From assembly GCA_946800325.1 (NCBI GenBank), contig OX326957.1, positions 18,945,591 to 19,009,590 on the forward strand: a stretch of DNA of 64,000 nt, given 5' to 3'. Made by a program: the position numbers and the translations under genes. This DNA comes from Luzula sylvatica (Eukaryota > Streptophyta > Magnoliopsida > Poales > Juncaceae). Below the pieces are notes generated by a model, which ran no database searches, was not told where the DNA came from, and was given only the letters and a program-made list of their open reading frames with translations. Below are positions 11,650 to 22,057 of this stretch, one piece after another (positions within the stretch are counted from its first letter, which is position 1; every line of letters begins with the position of its first letter).

Positions 11650-11781
11650 TCAATGGGCCCATAGCCTAGTTGGTTGAATGTGAGGCACAAAAAATCATGT
11701 GTTGTGAGAGATTGTAGGTTCGATCCCCATTGACATCAATGGATGAAGGACATATGAGCCTTCTCCATTTATTAAAAAAAA
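11650..11781 (+). mobile_element. tRNA-derived SINE, full length
   Basis: The 5' part holds an RNA polymerase III A box (TAGCCTAGTTGG) and, about 50 bp later, a B box (GGTTCGATCCC). The element ends in an A-run. A target duplication of about 17 bp with one mismatch, including exact TTTTAAAGAATG, flanks it (11638-11649 and 11787-11798). A 5'-truncated relative lies at 53092-53198, so this is a dispersed family. Confidence 0.9.
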
Positions 11782-11834
11782 AACAATTTTAAAGAATGCA
11801 TTCTAGAACTATTGTTATACAATTCATGAGTGAA

Positions 11835-12878
11835 TCAATCGCCACAGTTTTCATTTTTCAGCCATCCATTATCGGCTTGTAACTTGACAAACTCTGCAAG
11901 CATTCTGATCTCATCATCTTGCAATCTCGGCCCAAATGTGCATTGTCCTCTCGGCATACATTTCTCTCCAAAACCCTAATTTCAAATTCGGAACCGAATC
12001 ATTTTTACAAAGCAAAACAGATAATTTCGAATATTTGCGATAAGTTTACTTACAGGCATTCTTCCTTTACCATAATATGTTATGTTGTATAAATCGTCTT
12101 CAGTTAGGATCCCGTTTCTGCAAATATGAAATATAAACCCTATGTTAATAAAAGGAATAATTTCATGTGTACCCTCACATAACATTGAAATGTCATGTAC
12201 ACCCCTCCAAAATTGAAAGTATCAAAATACCCATATAAAACATAAGATAAAGCATTTATATATCTTTCTCTCCAAATTTTCTCTAAATTATTCGTCATTA
12301 TTTTTTAATTAATTTGTGAATATAAAGTAAATAAATGGTGATAGTTTATAAGTTTTAAAGGTATTTCGAAATAAATTGGAAATTATGTGAACGAATGTCA
12401 ATTTTTTATATATTTTTAGGAATAATCATGATATTTCATATGTGTTTTGTAGAGCGTTTGATATTACCATTTTGGAGGAGTATACGTGTATACATACGTA
12501 ATATTATAAGATTGGTAGGAATATTCATGGCATTTGTAATTTTATAGGGGTTATGTGTGATATTTTGAGATTTTGCAGGGTATTATGGTAATTAGTTTGA
12601 GCTGTAAAATTGAGCCTCAATTAGATTGGGATGCCTATATTAATTGTAATTAGGAAACACTTCGGTAATTAATTCTACCTTTGTAGATTCTTTAGTGAAG
12701 AGAGTTGCACCCTGCGAGAACAGTAATAAAGACAATACTCTATTAAAGCAGATTGAATAATGAAAAAAGAACGATTTTATTTTATGTGAATTTACAGGTT
12801 GTATAATGTTTCCACCCATATCATGACAACCAATACAAGCTTTACGAAATAATGCAGCTCCACTTTGGGCAAATGACA
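11835..12878 (-). pseudogene. Cytochrome c6A, chloroplast type; frameshifted and 5'-incomplete
   Basis: Four exons are readable on the minus strand: 12878-12796, 12711-12679, 12117-12054 and 11975-11835, all with GT..AG borders. They give the mature part of plant cytochrome c6A, a thylakoid-lumen haem protein: the haem site C-I-G-C-H, a G-K-G-R-M-P block with the axial Met, and the c6A-specific loop C-M-P-R-G-Q-C with its two cysteines, ending at a stop at 11835-11837. The second readable exon is 33 nt where 32 are needed to keep frame, an apparent extra A that shifts the next exon to a stop. The exon for the transit peptide was not found upstream. Family membership is clear. Loss of function is inferred; an assembly error could mimic the frameshift. 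Confidence 0.85.
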
Positions 12879-12880
12879 CT

Positions 12881-12952
12881 GCACGACATAAAATTCAATC
12901 TTTAGTTCGCTTTCCACTTAGCCAGTTTGCACGACATAAAATTCAATCTTTG
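12881..12952. repeat. Short direct duplication next to cytochrome c6A
   Basis: A ~24-bp motif starting GCACGACATAAAATTC occurs at 12881 and again 48 bp later at 12929. The first copy overlaps the splice acceptor of the first readable cytochrome c6A exon. It could mark a breakpoint where the 5' exons were lost. Confidence 0.7.
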
Positions 12953-13152
12953 GGAGAAAGATCAGTAGGGGTCCGGATTTTCTGGAGCAGTGCATTGAAA
13001 AAACAATGATTCTTACGAGTCATAGTCACAGACTCACAAGCACAACACATAATGATTGGCATATTTTTTCATTTTCATCCCTTGAAATGGTCGAAATAAT
13101 AATTCCACATGTACATATTTTAGAAAAGGAAATTTTACTTTACCCCCACCAC

Positions 13153-13828
13153 AAGGGGTGTACGGGTTTAAACGGTTCATATCCGGTTCGGATAGTGGTC
13201 ATATCAGATATGTATTCATATTTTTTCGGATACAGATATTCGGAAACGGAACAATCCGGATCCGGATACGGTTCGGATATTAAACGGATACGGATATGCT
13301 TCATATATTGTCGGATACGAATACGGATACGGATTATAAATGGATAATTAAAACGGATATTTGATACGAAACATAATTATTTATTTTATCTTCGACATTC
13401 AAATAAAATTAAAATAATACCTACAAAGTACATTATAATTTTTCAATAATTTTTCAAAAATTATTGGGAAAACCTTGATTTTTAAAAAAAAAAACCACTC
13501 AAAAAACTTGAAAAAAAGAAAAAGAAGTGAGAAGAAAAGTTTTGGGGAAAAGAGAAATAATTTTGGGATTTGGAAATATCTTGAAAATAAATTTCATTTA
13601 TTTTTTTAAATGAAATTGGATCAAGAGCCATGTGAATATGATCTTTTATTAGGTCCATGAGATCATATTTATTTAAATAAAAAATAAATTATGAAAAACG
13701 GGTACATGTTTTTTATTGTTATTCGGATCCGGATCCAAAAAGCGAATCTGGATCATATCACGATCCGTATACTTAGTCGGATTCGGTTCGGGTCGGTTCG
13801 GATAATATCCGAACCGTTTACACCCTTA
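13153..13828. mobile_element. Non-autonomous hAT element with ATCCG arrays, 676 bp
   Basis: It starts AAGGGGTGTACGG and ends CCGTTTACACCCTTA, imperfect inverted repeats. Flanks CCCACCAC (13145-13152) and CCCACAAC (13829-13836) match at 7 of 8 bases. Both ends are packed with GGATCCGGATACGG-like units, a subterminal repeat pattern. The centre is AT-rich and non-coding; the frames that cross it are repeat artefacts. Confidence 0.8.
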
Positions 13829-13836
13829 CCCACAAC

Positions 13837-14069
13837 TCATGTTTTCCATTTTTGATGCGGATCCCTACGAAGGTTAATGAGATTAATTAGTAATTCAATT
13901 AACACAAAAATTCATCAAATTCATATTAAAAAATGGATTAATGATTAATTAGCACGTACTTTTATAGATATGTTGGAATTAATAATTAATTCATTTTTTG
14001 TGTTAATTAGGTTGTTAATTACCTCCCATTAGTCTTCCTCGGAATCTGCATCAAGGATGGGAAACATAA
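13837..14069. other. Spacer between two hAT elements
   Basis: This holds AT-rich sequence with a loose inverted repeat (GTTAATTAG / CTAATTAAC type words near 13880-13910 and 14000-14025). It may be a small relic MITE but I could not define ends. Confidence 0.35.
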
Positions 14070-14077
14070 GTTGTGGG

Positions 14078-14710
14078 TAGGGATGTCAATGGTGTGGATA
14101 TTGCCCGAACCGACCCGAACCGTATCCGAAGAAATATCCGGATTCGAAAAAAATATCCGGATCCGAGTGGATCCGGATATGGATCTGGTTGCTAATTTTA
14201 GAATCCGAAACTGGATTCGATATTCGATTTTGGTGCGGGGACCGGATCCGTGTTCCGGATCCGGGTATTTTTAGGATCCGGATACTCGGAACCAGATTCG
14301 AGTATCCGGAACCGGATCCGGATACGCATATTATATATTATTTTTATGTATTATATTTGATATTAGTTGAAAAATCATATACGAATTAATGATTTGTGAG
14401 TGATTTAAACTCACAATCGTAAAATTACGTTTAAATATAATCATATTTATCGTTCATGTCACAAATTACATATATTTATAGCTAAAAAGTAAGTTATGTT
14501 ATGATAACATAATATCCGTTTTAATATCCGAAAGAGAACCGTATCCGTATCCGTATCCGACAATATCCGAACCGTATCCGTATCCGTTTATTATCCGAAC
14601 CGTATCCGGATCCGGGTAATTCCGTATCCGGATCCGTATCCGAAAAAAAATATGGATCTGGATCTGGTATGACCACTATCCGAACCGGATCCGAACCGTT
14701 GACACCCCTA
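14078..14710. mobile_element. Non-autonomous hAT element with ATCCG arrays, 633 bp
   Basis: Inverted ends are TAGGGATGTCAATGG and CCGTTGACACCCCTA. An exact 8-bp duplication, GTTGTGGG, flanks it (14070-14077 and 14711-14718). Like its neighbour at 13153, it has dense GGATCCGGATA/TATCCGAACCG units at both ends and an AT-rich middle. No transposase frame is present. Confidence 0.9.
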
Positions 14711-14718
14711 GTTGTGGG

Positions 14719-15679
14719 ACATAGTAAATACCTTCTTATTACAAAATGGATGTAGAAGTTAAACGCCCCGAAGCATAGTTCGAAAAGTCGAAAAATTTGA
14801 CTTGACTCGACATTTTACGGAGTGGACTTATTTTGAAATTCGCTTAAGAACTCGTTGAATTTGTACCGTAATAACGTGCTCATATATATTTTACGATGAA
14901 TCTGATTAATTAGTCATATATTTTATATTATTTATTTTTTAAGAGAAAAATAAAATTATGTATGTCATGTGTAATATACATCTAAGATTTTGTACAGTTC
15001 AAGTGTTGCAAATAATCATATTTAAAGAATCTTTTTATACCAGGATTTTAACGAATAAGACATTTATTTTTATGATATTACACAAATTTATTTGAGCAAG
15101 GTGATACATATCTAAATATTCATTAGTAGGTATAATATATATAAATATTTATTTAAGTTCGGTATAATATGCATATAAATATTTAAAATACATCTGATGA
15201 TCTGAGTCGGACCTTACACATGCTCACGTGGTATTTCTTTTGTTTACATTTAAGGATATAGTTAATAGTAGTCAATGTATTAAAATTCATGCTCGAATCG
15301 AGTCGAGTCAAACGAGTGACTCGAGTTCGGAACTGACCTGCCGAGTCAAGCTCCAGTTTTGTATTGCCCAATCCAAATGCAAAACCAACTCTAAATCTCA
15401 GTGAGTGAGTGGAATTAACTCGATTGAGTTCCAACTTCACTCGTCAAGTAGTATTTGAACTATGTTTTAAAGAATGATAATTTCAAAATATAATGCATGA
15501 CCAAATTCATTTTGAGGCGGAGCAAACAACTTTTAGTAAACATCCTTTTTGTATGGAATAACAATCGTAATTCGTGCTCGATTTTTCCTTCTGTATTAAT
15601 TTAGAAACAAAATTGCAAATAATTTTAAGTTTTAAGGCATTTTCGAATTACATAATCCTAATATAAGTTATATATGGTG
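14719..15679. other. AT-rich intergenic stretch with a decayed CTCGA-rich patch
   Basis: No gene was recognised. A patch at 15290-15440 is rich in GACTCGAG/CGAGTC words, like the subterminal repeats of hAT-type MITEs, but no matching ends or duplication were found. Confidence 0.4.
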
Positions 15680-15687
15680 TCCTCACT

Positions 15688-16756
15688 CAGGAGCGGCTCA
15701 ACTATTTTCGAGGCTCACGGCGAAAAATATACAAAATTAAAATTTTATTCCACTCAAACTAAAAAAAAAATTATTCCACTTAGTCAACTGAAATCTCAAA
15801 AGACTTCACTAATATGGAAAAAAACACAAAAAAATTAAAAAGAAAAATATATATTCACTGTTCCAAACACAACAAAACATTCTTTTACTAAACAATTAAT
15901 GTATAATATAATTAATATTTGATATTTGAATTAGCAAAATAATCATGTTATATTAATCAATCAAATGAAAAAAATAATAACGTAAATCCTTGAGCTGAAA
16001 TAACTAAAGAGTGAAGAAGAATGAAACAAAAAAAATTTCTAGAGAATCCTCTGAAAGTTGACATTATTCATAAATCAGGTCACAAAAGATCAAATGAAGA
16101 GATACAAGTAACTGTACTTCTCATATTCTTTTCATAGCTCGAGGAATAAAACTAAAAGATAAATATAATGTCTCAACAACTGATCAATAAGATTCAATAG
16201 AAGATATGCGCCTACCAATCTTAAATCTTTGAAGTTATTGCATATTTAACAAAACTTAGAAAATAAAGAGAAAAGGCAATGCTCATAACATAGAAGGAAT
16301 CATAAATGACAATAATATCTAAAAAAAACATGCTCAACATATAGAAGGGCAAATAACAATAGTGTTTAAATAAGAAAAAAAATATTAGTTAAAGGTAAAG
16401 AATTTGCAATGCATATCAATACTAAATTTAGGGAAGAATTCAATTAGGACACTCTTTCTTAATTAGACAAAATCACTTAGTTAAGAAATCTTAATATAAA
16501 ATTGATCCACAATTCTGGCAATCTAAATATTTGCAGAATTTGAATATTTGCGGAAATTATGGAATTTAAGAGAATAATACTGAATTAAATCATTTGGAGT
16601 TGATTGGTTGGTAAGATTTCCTTCTAATTTGTGATTTTTGCTTGTTCTTTTAAAAAAAAGAATTCAAACCTAGGTTATACACTAAATATGGGGGATTTCG
16701 AAAATTTTAGGCTCTCGGCCCAAGCCTAGCTTGCCTAGGTATTTTGGCCGGCCCTG
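15688..16756. mobile_element. Non-autonomous hAT element, 1069 bp
   Basis: The left end reads CAGGAGCGGCTCAAC and the right end complements to CAGGGCCGGCCAAAA. The exact 8-bp duplication TCCTCACT occurs at 15680-15687 and 16757-16764. The interior is AT-rich and lacks a transposase frame. Confidence 0.88.
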
Positions 16757-16764
16757 TCCTCACT

Positions 16765-17190
16765 CTCATCCGAACATTCTTGATACATCAATCGAGAATA
16801 ATTAATTGGAGTGATTATGATTATCACCTCAATTAACGATTAATTGACCATTAATTCAATAGACGTGTCAATATAACGTGTACAGATATTTACATATTAA
16901 ATTAAATTGATGTGCCGATTTAACGTTAATCAGACGCTCTTCGCTTCTCTACATCATCTCTTTGGCATGGAAATATCGTCGGGTATGCAAAACCTACACA
17001 AGGTGCTATGAAAAGGCAATCAAATCTTACCAAAGTTTGTATGCTTCTATGCTGATTACGCTCTAAATCGATGGCTACATATCTAGCTAACGATAGGTGA
17101 TGATCCTTTATGCTCAATTATTTTTGGGGGATGGGGGGCAACATTTCAGAGCCGGCTAAGGTAGTGCCGCTTCATCTATATTCTCCATCT
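16765..17190. other. Intergenic stretch, nothing recognised
   Basis: This lies between a hAT element and the NAC relic. A 63-codon minus-strand frame (16926-17117) has no family signature I know. It might be degraded downstream NAC sequence, but nothing supports that. Confidence 0.4.
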
Positions 17191-17194
17191 TTTT

Positions 17195-17411
17195 TTTAGA
17201 TCGGCTATACCGAAATGAATATGTACGAGGGTTTGTTTCATGCCAATCATGTGTTGTTGAGGGCCCTTGGATTTTATGATCCGGTCCTTGCCGGTGGCTT
17301 TCCAATAACCTTTTTATGGTGCTCGGTTAGATATGCTCCCGTTTGGATAATTTCTGTTCTTTGGAGCAAAAAAGAACCACTCTGAATCATCTGATCTGAT
17401 CAACGACTTGG
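17195..17411 (-). pseudogene. NAC transcription factor exon relic
   Basis: Behind a splice acceptor (TTTACAG, at about 17412) the minus strand reads the second exon of a NAC DNA-binding domain: S-D-D-S-E-W-F-F-F-A-P-K-N-R-N-Y-P-N-G-S, then [11 protein letters not shown] and I-G-M-K-Q-T-L-V. These are NAC subdomains C and D. A TAA at 17314-17316 replaces a residue just before K-G-Y-W-K-A-T-G, and the end drifts out of register. Neither the first exon (L-P-P-G-F-R-F-H-P type) nor the variable C-terminal exon was found nearby. It is a dead fragment of a once real gene. Confidence 0.85.
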
Positions 17412-18310
17412 CTGTAAATAGATATGTTAGGATAGAGTAGAAAATTTCTCCATTAACTTCAATTAAAACTAAATAGATCAAAAATCAAGAGTAAATTAAG
17501 AAGTAAAGTACCAGGTCAAAACCATATATGTGAAATCCAGTAAATTAGGCACAAATTGAAGACAAATGAACCCAAAAAAACGACAGAATCCCAAATGGAA
17601 GAGAAAAACTTAGTTTCATCCGAAATCATCTCTTTGCTAGGGTTTCTCGTCGCGAGGGTTTTGCTCAGCCACACCTGAAATCATCTTAGCCAAACAATGT
17701 ACTTCACGTAGGGTATCCTCCGGAGCTAACAATGACGAAGTGGAACCGCATTTGCCATGAACCAGGCGGAGATCATGGATTTTCCCGGTTTGTTTTTCAT
17801 AGTTCGCCATCACCCGAAATCATCTCAACAATAACCCCCTATCTCTTCTCATTCTTGAATGCACGTTGTGTCCGGTTTCACCAGCGTCTCGCCCTCTTTT
17901 GTTAGGGTTTCATAGGAGTCACGAAAATGAGAAGAATGAGAAGAGAGAGGAGTTTGCGCGAGTAAGAAGAGAGGGTATTACCGTGGCGACGTGTCTGCAT
18001 GAGAGGAGTTCACGTGTCCGCGCGAGACAAGCTGCCGTGCAGCCTTGCGAGAGAAGGAAGCCTACAAAATGAAACATATTTTATAATTTGACTACAAAAA
18101 TCAAAGCACCTAATAGTATGGTGGGCATCTGAGAGATGATTTATCGTTCTTGCGAGTTGAAGTAAAATAACACATTGGCTTTATTATAAGGCCAACCTCA
18201 TATTCAAATTGTTGGTCTTTCCTTTTTTGTTAATAAATGGAGATATCACTCGTGAGTGCTAACACACCTTTTGTCTTTGTTTCGGAGTGGGACGCGTACT
18301 ATGATCACTA
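17412..18310. other. Intergenic stretch, nothing recognised
   Basis: The sequence includes repeated words such as CCGAAATCATCTC (near 17617 and 17813) and GC-richer patches. Short frames occur but none resembles a known protein. The missing first NAC exon was looked for here and not found. Confidence 0.45.
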
Positions 18311-18772
18311 CGTACCACCAGACCCGGCCCTGGGCTTTGGCCCAGCAGGCCGAAGCAAAAAGCCCCCAAAAAAATAAAGCCCCCCATTTTTTTTTACTTA
18401 TATATATATATATATATATGTATACATATATAAAAACCCATGATATAACAAGCCCACAAGCCCAATTCTTTACCTCCCACTCAGACCCGACCCACTACCC
18501 GACCCGACCGACCCGACTCCCCTGACCCGACCCGACCCCCCTGACCCGACCCGAACCCTCTAATAACCCTCTAATAACCCTAACCCGACCCAAACACTAA
18601 CTCTCGCCCAAATCCCGCCCTCACTGTCTCCAGAGCCCACTACCGCATCCAAGGCCGAACCCCACCACCAGGGAGCCACCTCCACCGGTCGGGCCCCACC
18701 GGATTCCGATTTTAGCATTTTTCTGCGAAATTCTTCGTTTTTCTTCGAATTTTCAGCAATTGCAGCAGTTTT

Positions 18773-19165
18773 TATTGAAATTAATGTTTTAATATTTTAT
18801 TTAATAATATATTTAATTAATGGGCAGGATAATTATTAGAAGTGTCTAGATTAATTAAGGGGGATGTATCTTGTAATAAATAGGTGTCTATTCAAATAGA
18901 AGTATCTAGAATTTAGATAGATTATGATGTATGTTTGAAAGGGTGTATTTAGGGGATGTATATTGTTTCTATTTAAACCCTTTGATTGTACTGTACGAAA
19001 GAGACAAAAATTTATAAGAAAATAAAAAAGGGGCAATTGCCCCTGTGGGGGTCTCTCTCTCTCTCCATGTTCTATTTAATTAAAGCTTCCATTGGTTTTG
19101 ATATTGATCCCCCAATATAAAATCCCCATATTATCTCCAATCAAAATGAAGTCCAAATTCTAACA
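18773..19165 (+). repeat. Left LTR of the TRIM
   Basis: This 393-bp repeat runs from TATTGAAATTAATG to TCTAACA. Its first two bases are TA in both LTR copies, not the usual TG. It contains a CT run that is two bases longer than in the right LTR. Confidence 0.88.
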
Positions 19166-19272
19166 TGGTATCTAGAGCCGAGGTTGTTTGCGATTGTTTA
19201 TCGAGAACGACGGATATCGAGCGACGAATATCGAAAGCGGCGGTTATCGAGTGACGATTATCGAAAGGACGG

Positions 19273-19560
19273 TTATCGAGTTTAGTAGAAGTCGGAGAAG
19301 GAGTCACCAAGACAACCAAAGATGTTACGTACTTGGGCTCACACGAACTTCACAACTCATTTCCGAATTATCGAGTTTAGTAGAAGTCGAAGAAGGAGAC
19401 ACCGAGACAACCAAAGAGGTTACGTACTTGGGCTCACATGAACTTCACAACTCATTACCGATTTATCGAGTTTAGCAAAAATTTGGAGCAGGAGAAGGCC
19501 ACGACAACCCGAGACGGTATGTTCGGGTTCCCACAAATTTTGCAACTCAAATTCGATGAA
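19273..19560 (+). repeat. Tandem ~95-bp units inside the TRIM
   Basis: Three successive units share TTATCGAGTTTAG at the start and CTTCACAACTCAT or similar near the end. The first two are closely alike and the third is diverged. A short plus-strand frame crosses them, but the frame is not conserved between units, so coding is doubtful. Confidence 0.75.
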
Positions 19561-19765
19561 GAAAGAAGTCAATTTCGACGAAAAAAAAAAACGATCCGGA
19601 AAGAGGACGATTCGGAAAAAGGCGATTCGAAAAAGATGATCCAGAAAAGGACGATTCGAAAAAAAAAAGGCAATTAAAAAATATATATAGACGAGCGTGA
19701 CGGAAAAAATATCACGGGGGAGTATCGAGAGAAAAAAAAATAACGAAAAAAACATTAAGGGGGAG

Positions 19766-20156
19766 TATTGAAATTAATGTTTTAATATTTTATTTAATAA
19801 TATATTTAATTAATGGGCAGGATAATTATTAGAAGTGTCTAGATTAATTAAGGGGGATGTATCTTGTAATAAATAGGTGTCTATTCAAATAGAAGTATCT
19901 AGAATTTAGATAGATTATGATGTATGTTTGAAAGGGTGTATTTAGGGGATGTATATTGTTTCTATTTAAACCCTTTGATTGTACTGTACGAAAGAGACAA
20001 AAATTTATAAGAAAATAAAAAAGGGGCAATTGCCCCTGTGGGGGTCTCTCTCTCTCCATGTTCTATTTAATTAAAGCTTCCATTGGTTTTGATATTGATC
20101 CCCCAATATAAAATCCCCATATTATCTCCAATCAAAATGAAGTCCAAATTCTAACA
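19766..20156 (+). repeat. Right LTR of the TRIM
   Basis: The 391-bp partner of 18773-19165, differing visibly only by two bases in the CT run. Near-identity indicates a very recent insertion. Confidence 0.88.
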
Positions 20157-20480
20157 GTTTTCAGCGATTTTAAGGTATTTTTCAGCAATTTCCAGCGATT
20201 TTCAGGACATTCCATCGATTTTCAGGATATTCCAGCGATTTCCAGCGGCTTACAATATTTTTCTGTTAATTTTCAGGACTTTCCAGCGATTTCCAGGGGT
20301 TTCCTGCGATTTCCAGGGCTTTTCTGCAAATTTCAGGGGTTTTCTGAGAATTCCTGTGGATTTCTGGGAATTTCAGGGTTTTTCTGCGATTTTCAGGGAT
20401 TTTTCTGCGAATTTCAGCACAATTTTTGCGATTTTCAGGTTATTTTCTGCGAATTTCAGTCTATTTTCTGCGAACTCATT
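20157..20480. repeat. Degenerate TTTCAGCGATTTTCAGG minisatellite
   Basis: Short units around TTTTCAGCGATTTCCAGG repeat about every 15-25 bp with many changes. The array begins left of the TRIM near 18720 and continues here, so the TRIM landed inside it. It belongs to the hAT element's interior. Confidence 0.7.
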
Positions 20481-20611
20481 TTGATTGTATTACAATATAA
20501 TTTTTGCGAACTCATTTTGATTTGAAAAAAAATATAGTTTATGATTTCAAAAGCCCCGTCTTTTTGTTGGCTTAAAGCCCCCAAAAACCTAGGACCGGGC
20601 CTGCGTACCAC

Positions 20612-20963
20612 ACCACCGGTCGGCTGGCCTTTATGTCGAGTCTTTCTCATATCCAGCTCTTAGTCGCCGTAACCAAGCAAACCTCCTCGCTGCACGTCCC
20701 TGGTACTTTGACCTGATAGGAAAGTTTGCCGTTCTAAAGACGACTTCGGTGAAGACGTTCAAGTGTGGCACCAGCTCCTTTAAATTCTTGCTGAAAGCAC
20801 TGCGTAGTGCTGGCAACAATCAAGTAGCAAGACTGGCACGTCACTCGGCTCCTCGATCGAGTGTGTCATTCGTAGTGCGTGCCTGGGACTCCTTCTCATT
20901 CCATTCTAGTGGGCGTTACCATGCCAATCAGTCCAAGCATGATGGACACGTAGTTGAGTCATG
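20612..20963. other. Moderate-GC stretch between two hAT elements
   Basis: This is the original host sequence between two insertions; it continues at 22058. It has higher GC than its surroundings but no convincing coding frame or splice structure. Confidence 0.4.
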
Positions 20964-20971
20964 GTTGGGAG

Positions 20972-22049
20972 CAGGGCCGGTCCTGCGATTTGAGAGGCCT
21001 ATGACAATTATTAATACATAGCCTATAGTTGCGATAACGAGGAGGCCTCAAAGTTTCGATATTTTTTTAAAGACATAATTGCGAACTTACACATATAGAA
21101 ATAGTTATATTTATATTTCTTTTTGAATTAGCACCAAGGAATAATTATATTTATATTCCTTGATAGCACCAAGAAAATGCTGCAGTGCACAATTAAAATG
21201 AAAAAAAAATATCAGCTTATATATTTTTTATAACCTTTCCAAAATTGAGACTATAAAGGAGACAAAGAATTACTATTCAATGTTAAATTTAATGCTTTGA
21301 TCATGCCCAAAAGTTGTTTGTCAAAATGCCCCATAGAAACACAAGTTTTAAATAGGCAGTATCATTTTAACAGTAATTCACGTACCTTCAATTGGATTAA
21401 CAGGATTGCACAGTGAACTACCTTCATTTAGATATTGCAACAAATTATTTTCAACTCAATCTCGCAACAAATTACCTTCAACTCGATCTCGCACTGAACT
21501 ACCTTTAATTAGATTTTGCAAAACTAAATCAAGTTAGGCAAAAAATGAGAGAAAGAGGTGTGAAAGAGCCAGCTGAGCCTGAAAATTGGTGAAAAATACT
21601 GAAATTGTTGAACTCTGAAACTGCACACTCTTAAAATTGCTGATATTCTCGAAATTTTTGAACTCTGAAGACTAATAAACTTACTGAAATTGCTGGAATT
21701 GATGGCGAGGAGCTCTGGCAAGGAGAAAATGTTGAAATTGGAGAACTACGACGAGGAAAAAATGGTTTATGAGGAAAGAAAAGTCTCACACTAGCTGCAG
21801 TTCCAATCATCTTCGTCGACGTCGCGTCCGCCTTCCTTCAGGCGTCTTCAATCTTGTCGCGTCGCGTAACCGCGCTGTGCATAGAGGTGAGAGCTAGGGT
21901 AGAGAGGAGGCTACGCCTGTGTCGCTGAGTGAGTCGCCGCAGAGAGTGAGAGAGAGGAGAGGTAACGCGTAAAAAAAATTTAGAGGCCTTTTTTATTTTC
22001 AGAGGCCTGTGGCGTCCGCCAACTGGGCCAAAGCCCAGGACCGGCTCTG
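20972..22049. mobile_element. Non-autonomous hAT element, 1078 bp
   Basis: Ends are CAGGGCCGGTCCTGCG and, on the other strand, CAGAGCCGGTCCTGGG. The exact 8-bp duplication GTTGGGAG occurs at 20964-20971 and 22050-22057. A short run of near-repeats (CAACAAATTACCTTCAACTCGATCTCGCA type) lies at 21400-21520. No transposase frame is present. Its ends resemble those of the element at 18319. Confidence 0.9.
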
Positions 22050-22057
22050 GTTGGGAG

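Larger units (their letters stand above)
18773..20156 (+). mobile_element. TRIM-type mini LTR retrotransposon, 1384 bp
   Basis: Two LTRs, 18773-19165 and 19766-20156, look identical except for two bases in a CT run. The 5-bp duplication GTTTT flanks the element (18768-18772 and 20157-20161). TGGTATCTAGAGCC follows the first LTR, a slightly altered Met-tRNA primer site. A purine tract ATTAAGGGGGAG precedes the second LTR. The ~600-bp interior has no gag or pol but three ~95-bp tandem units starting near 19273, 19368 and 19463. Length and lack of genes fit a terminal-repeat retrotransposon in miniature, mobilised by other elements. Confidence 0.9.
18319..20603. mobile_element. Non-autonomous hAT element carrying a nested TRIM
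   Basis: The left end CAGACCCGGCCCTGGGC pairs with a right end complementing to CAGGCCCGGTCCTAGG. An exact 8-bp duplication, CGTACCAC, flanks it (18311-18318 and 20604-20611). Removing the TRIM element at 18773-20156 leaves about 0.9 kb. The left part has CCCGAC-rich simple repeats (18480-18600) and an AT dinucleotide run (18402-18419). The right part is a degenerate minisatellite. No transposase frame is present. Confidence 0.88.

Noticed and set aside
13006..14389. Frames rich in R-I-R-I and D-P-D repeats
   Set aside because: They are translations of ATCCG subterminal repeats inside two hAT elements.
17866..18072. GC-richer plus-strand frame near the NAC relic
   Set aside because: No NAC or other domain, and no splice context.
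18540..18600. Telomere-like CCCTAA words
   Set aside because: Only one or two true units; the tract is dominated by CCCGAC and CTAATAAC words inside a hAT element.
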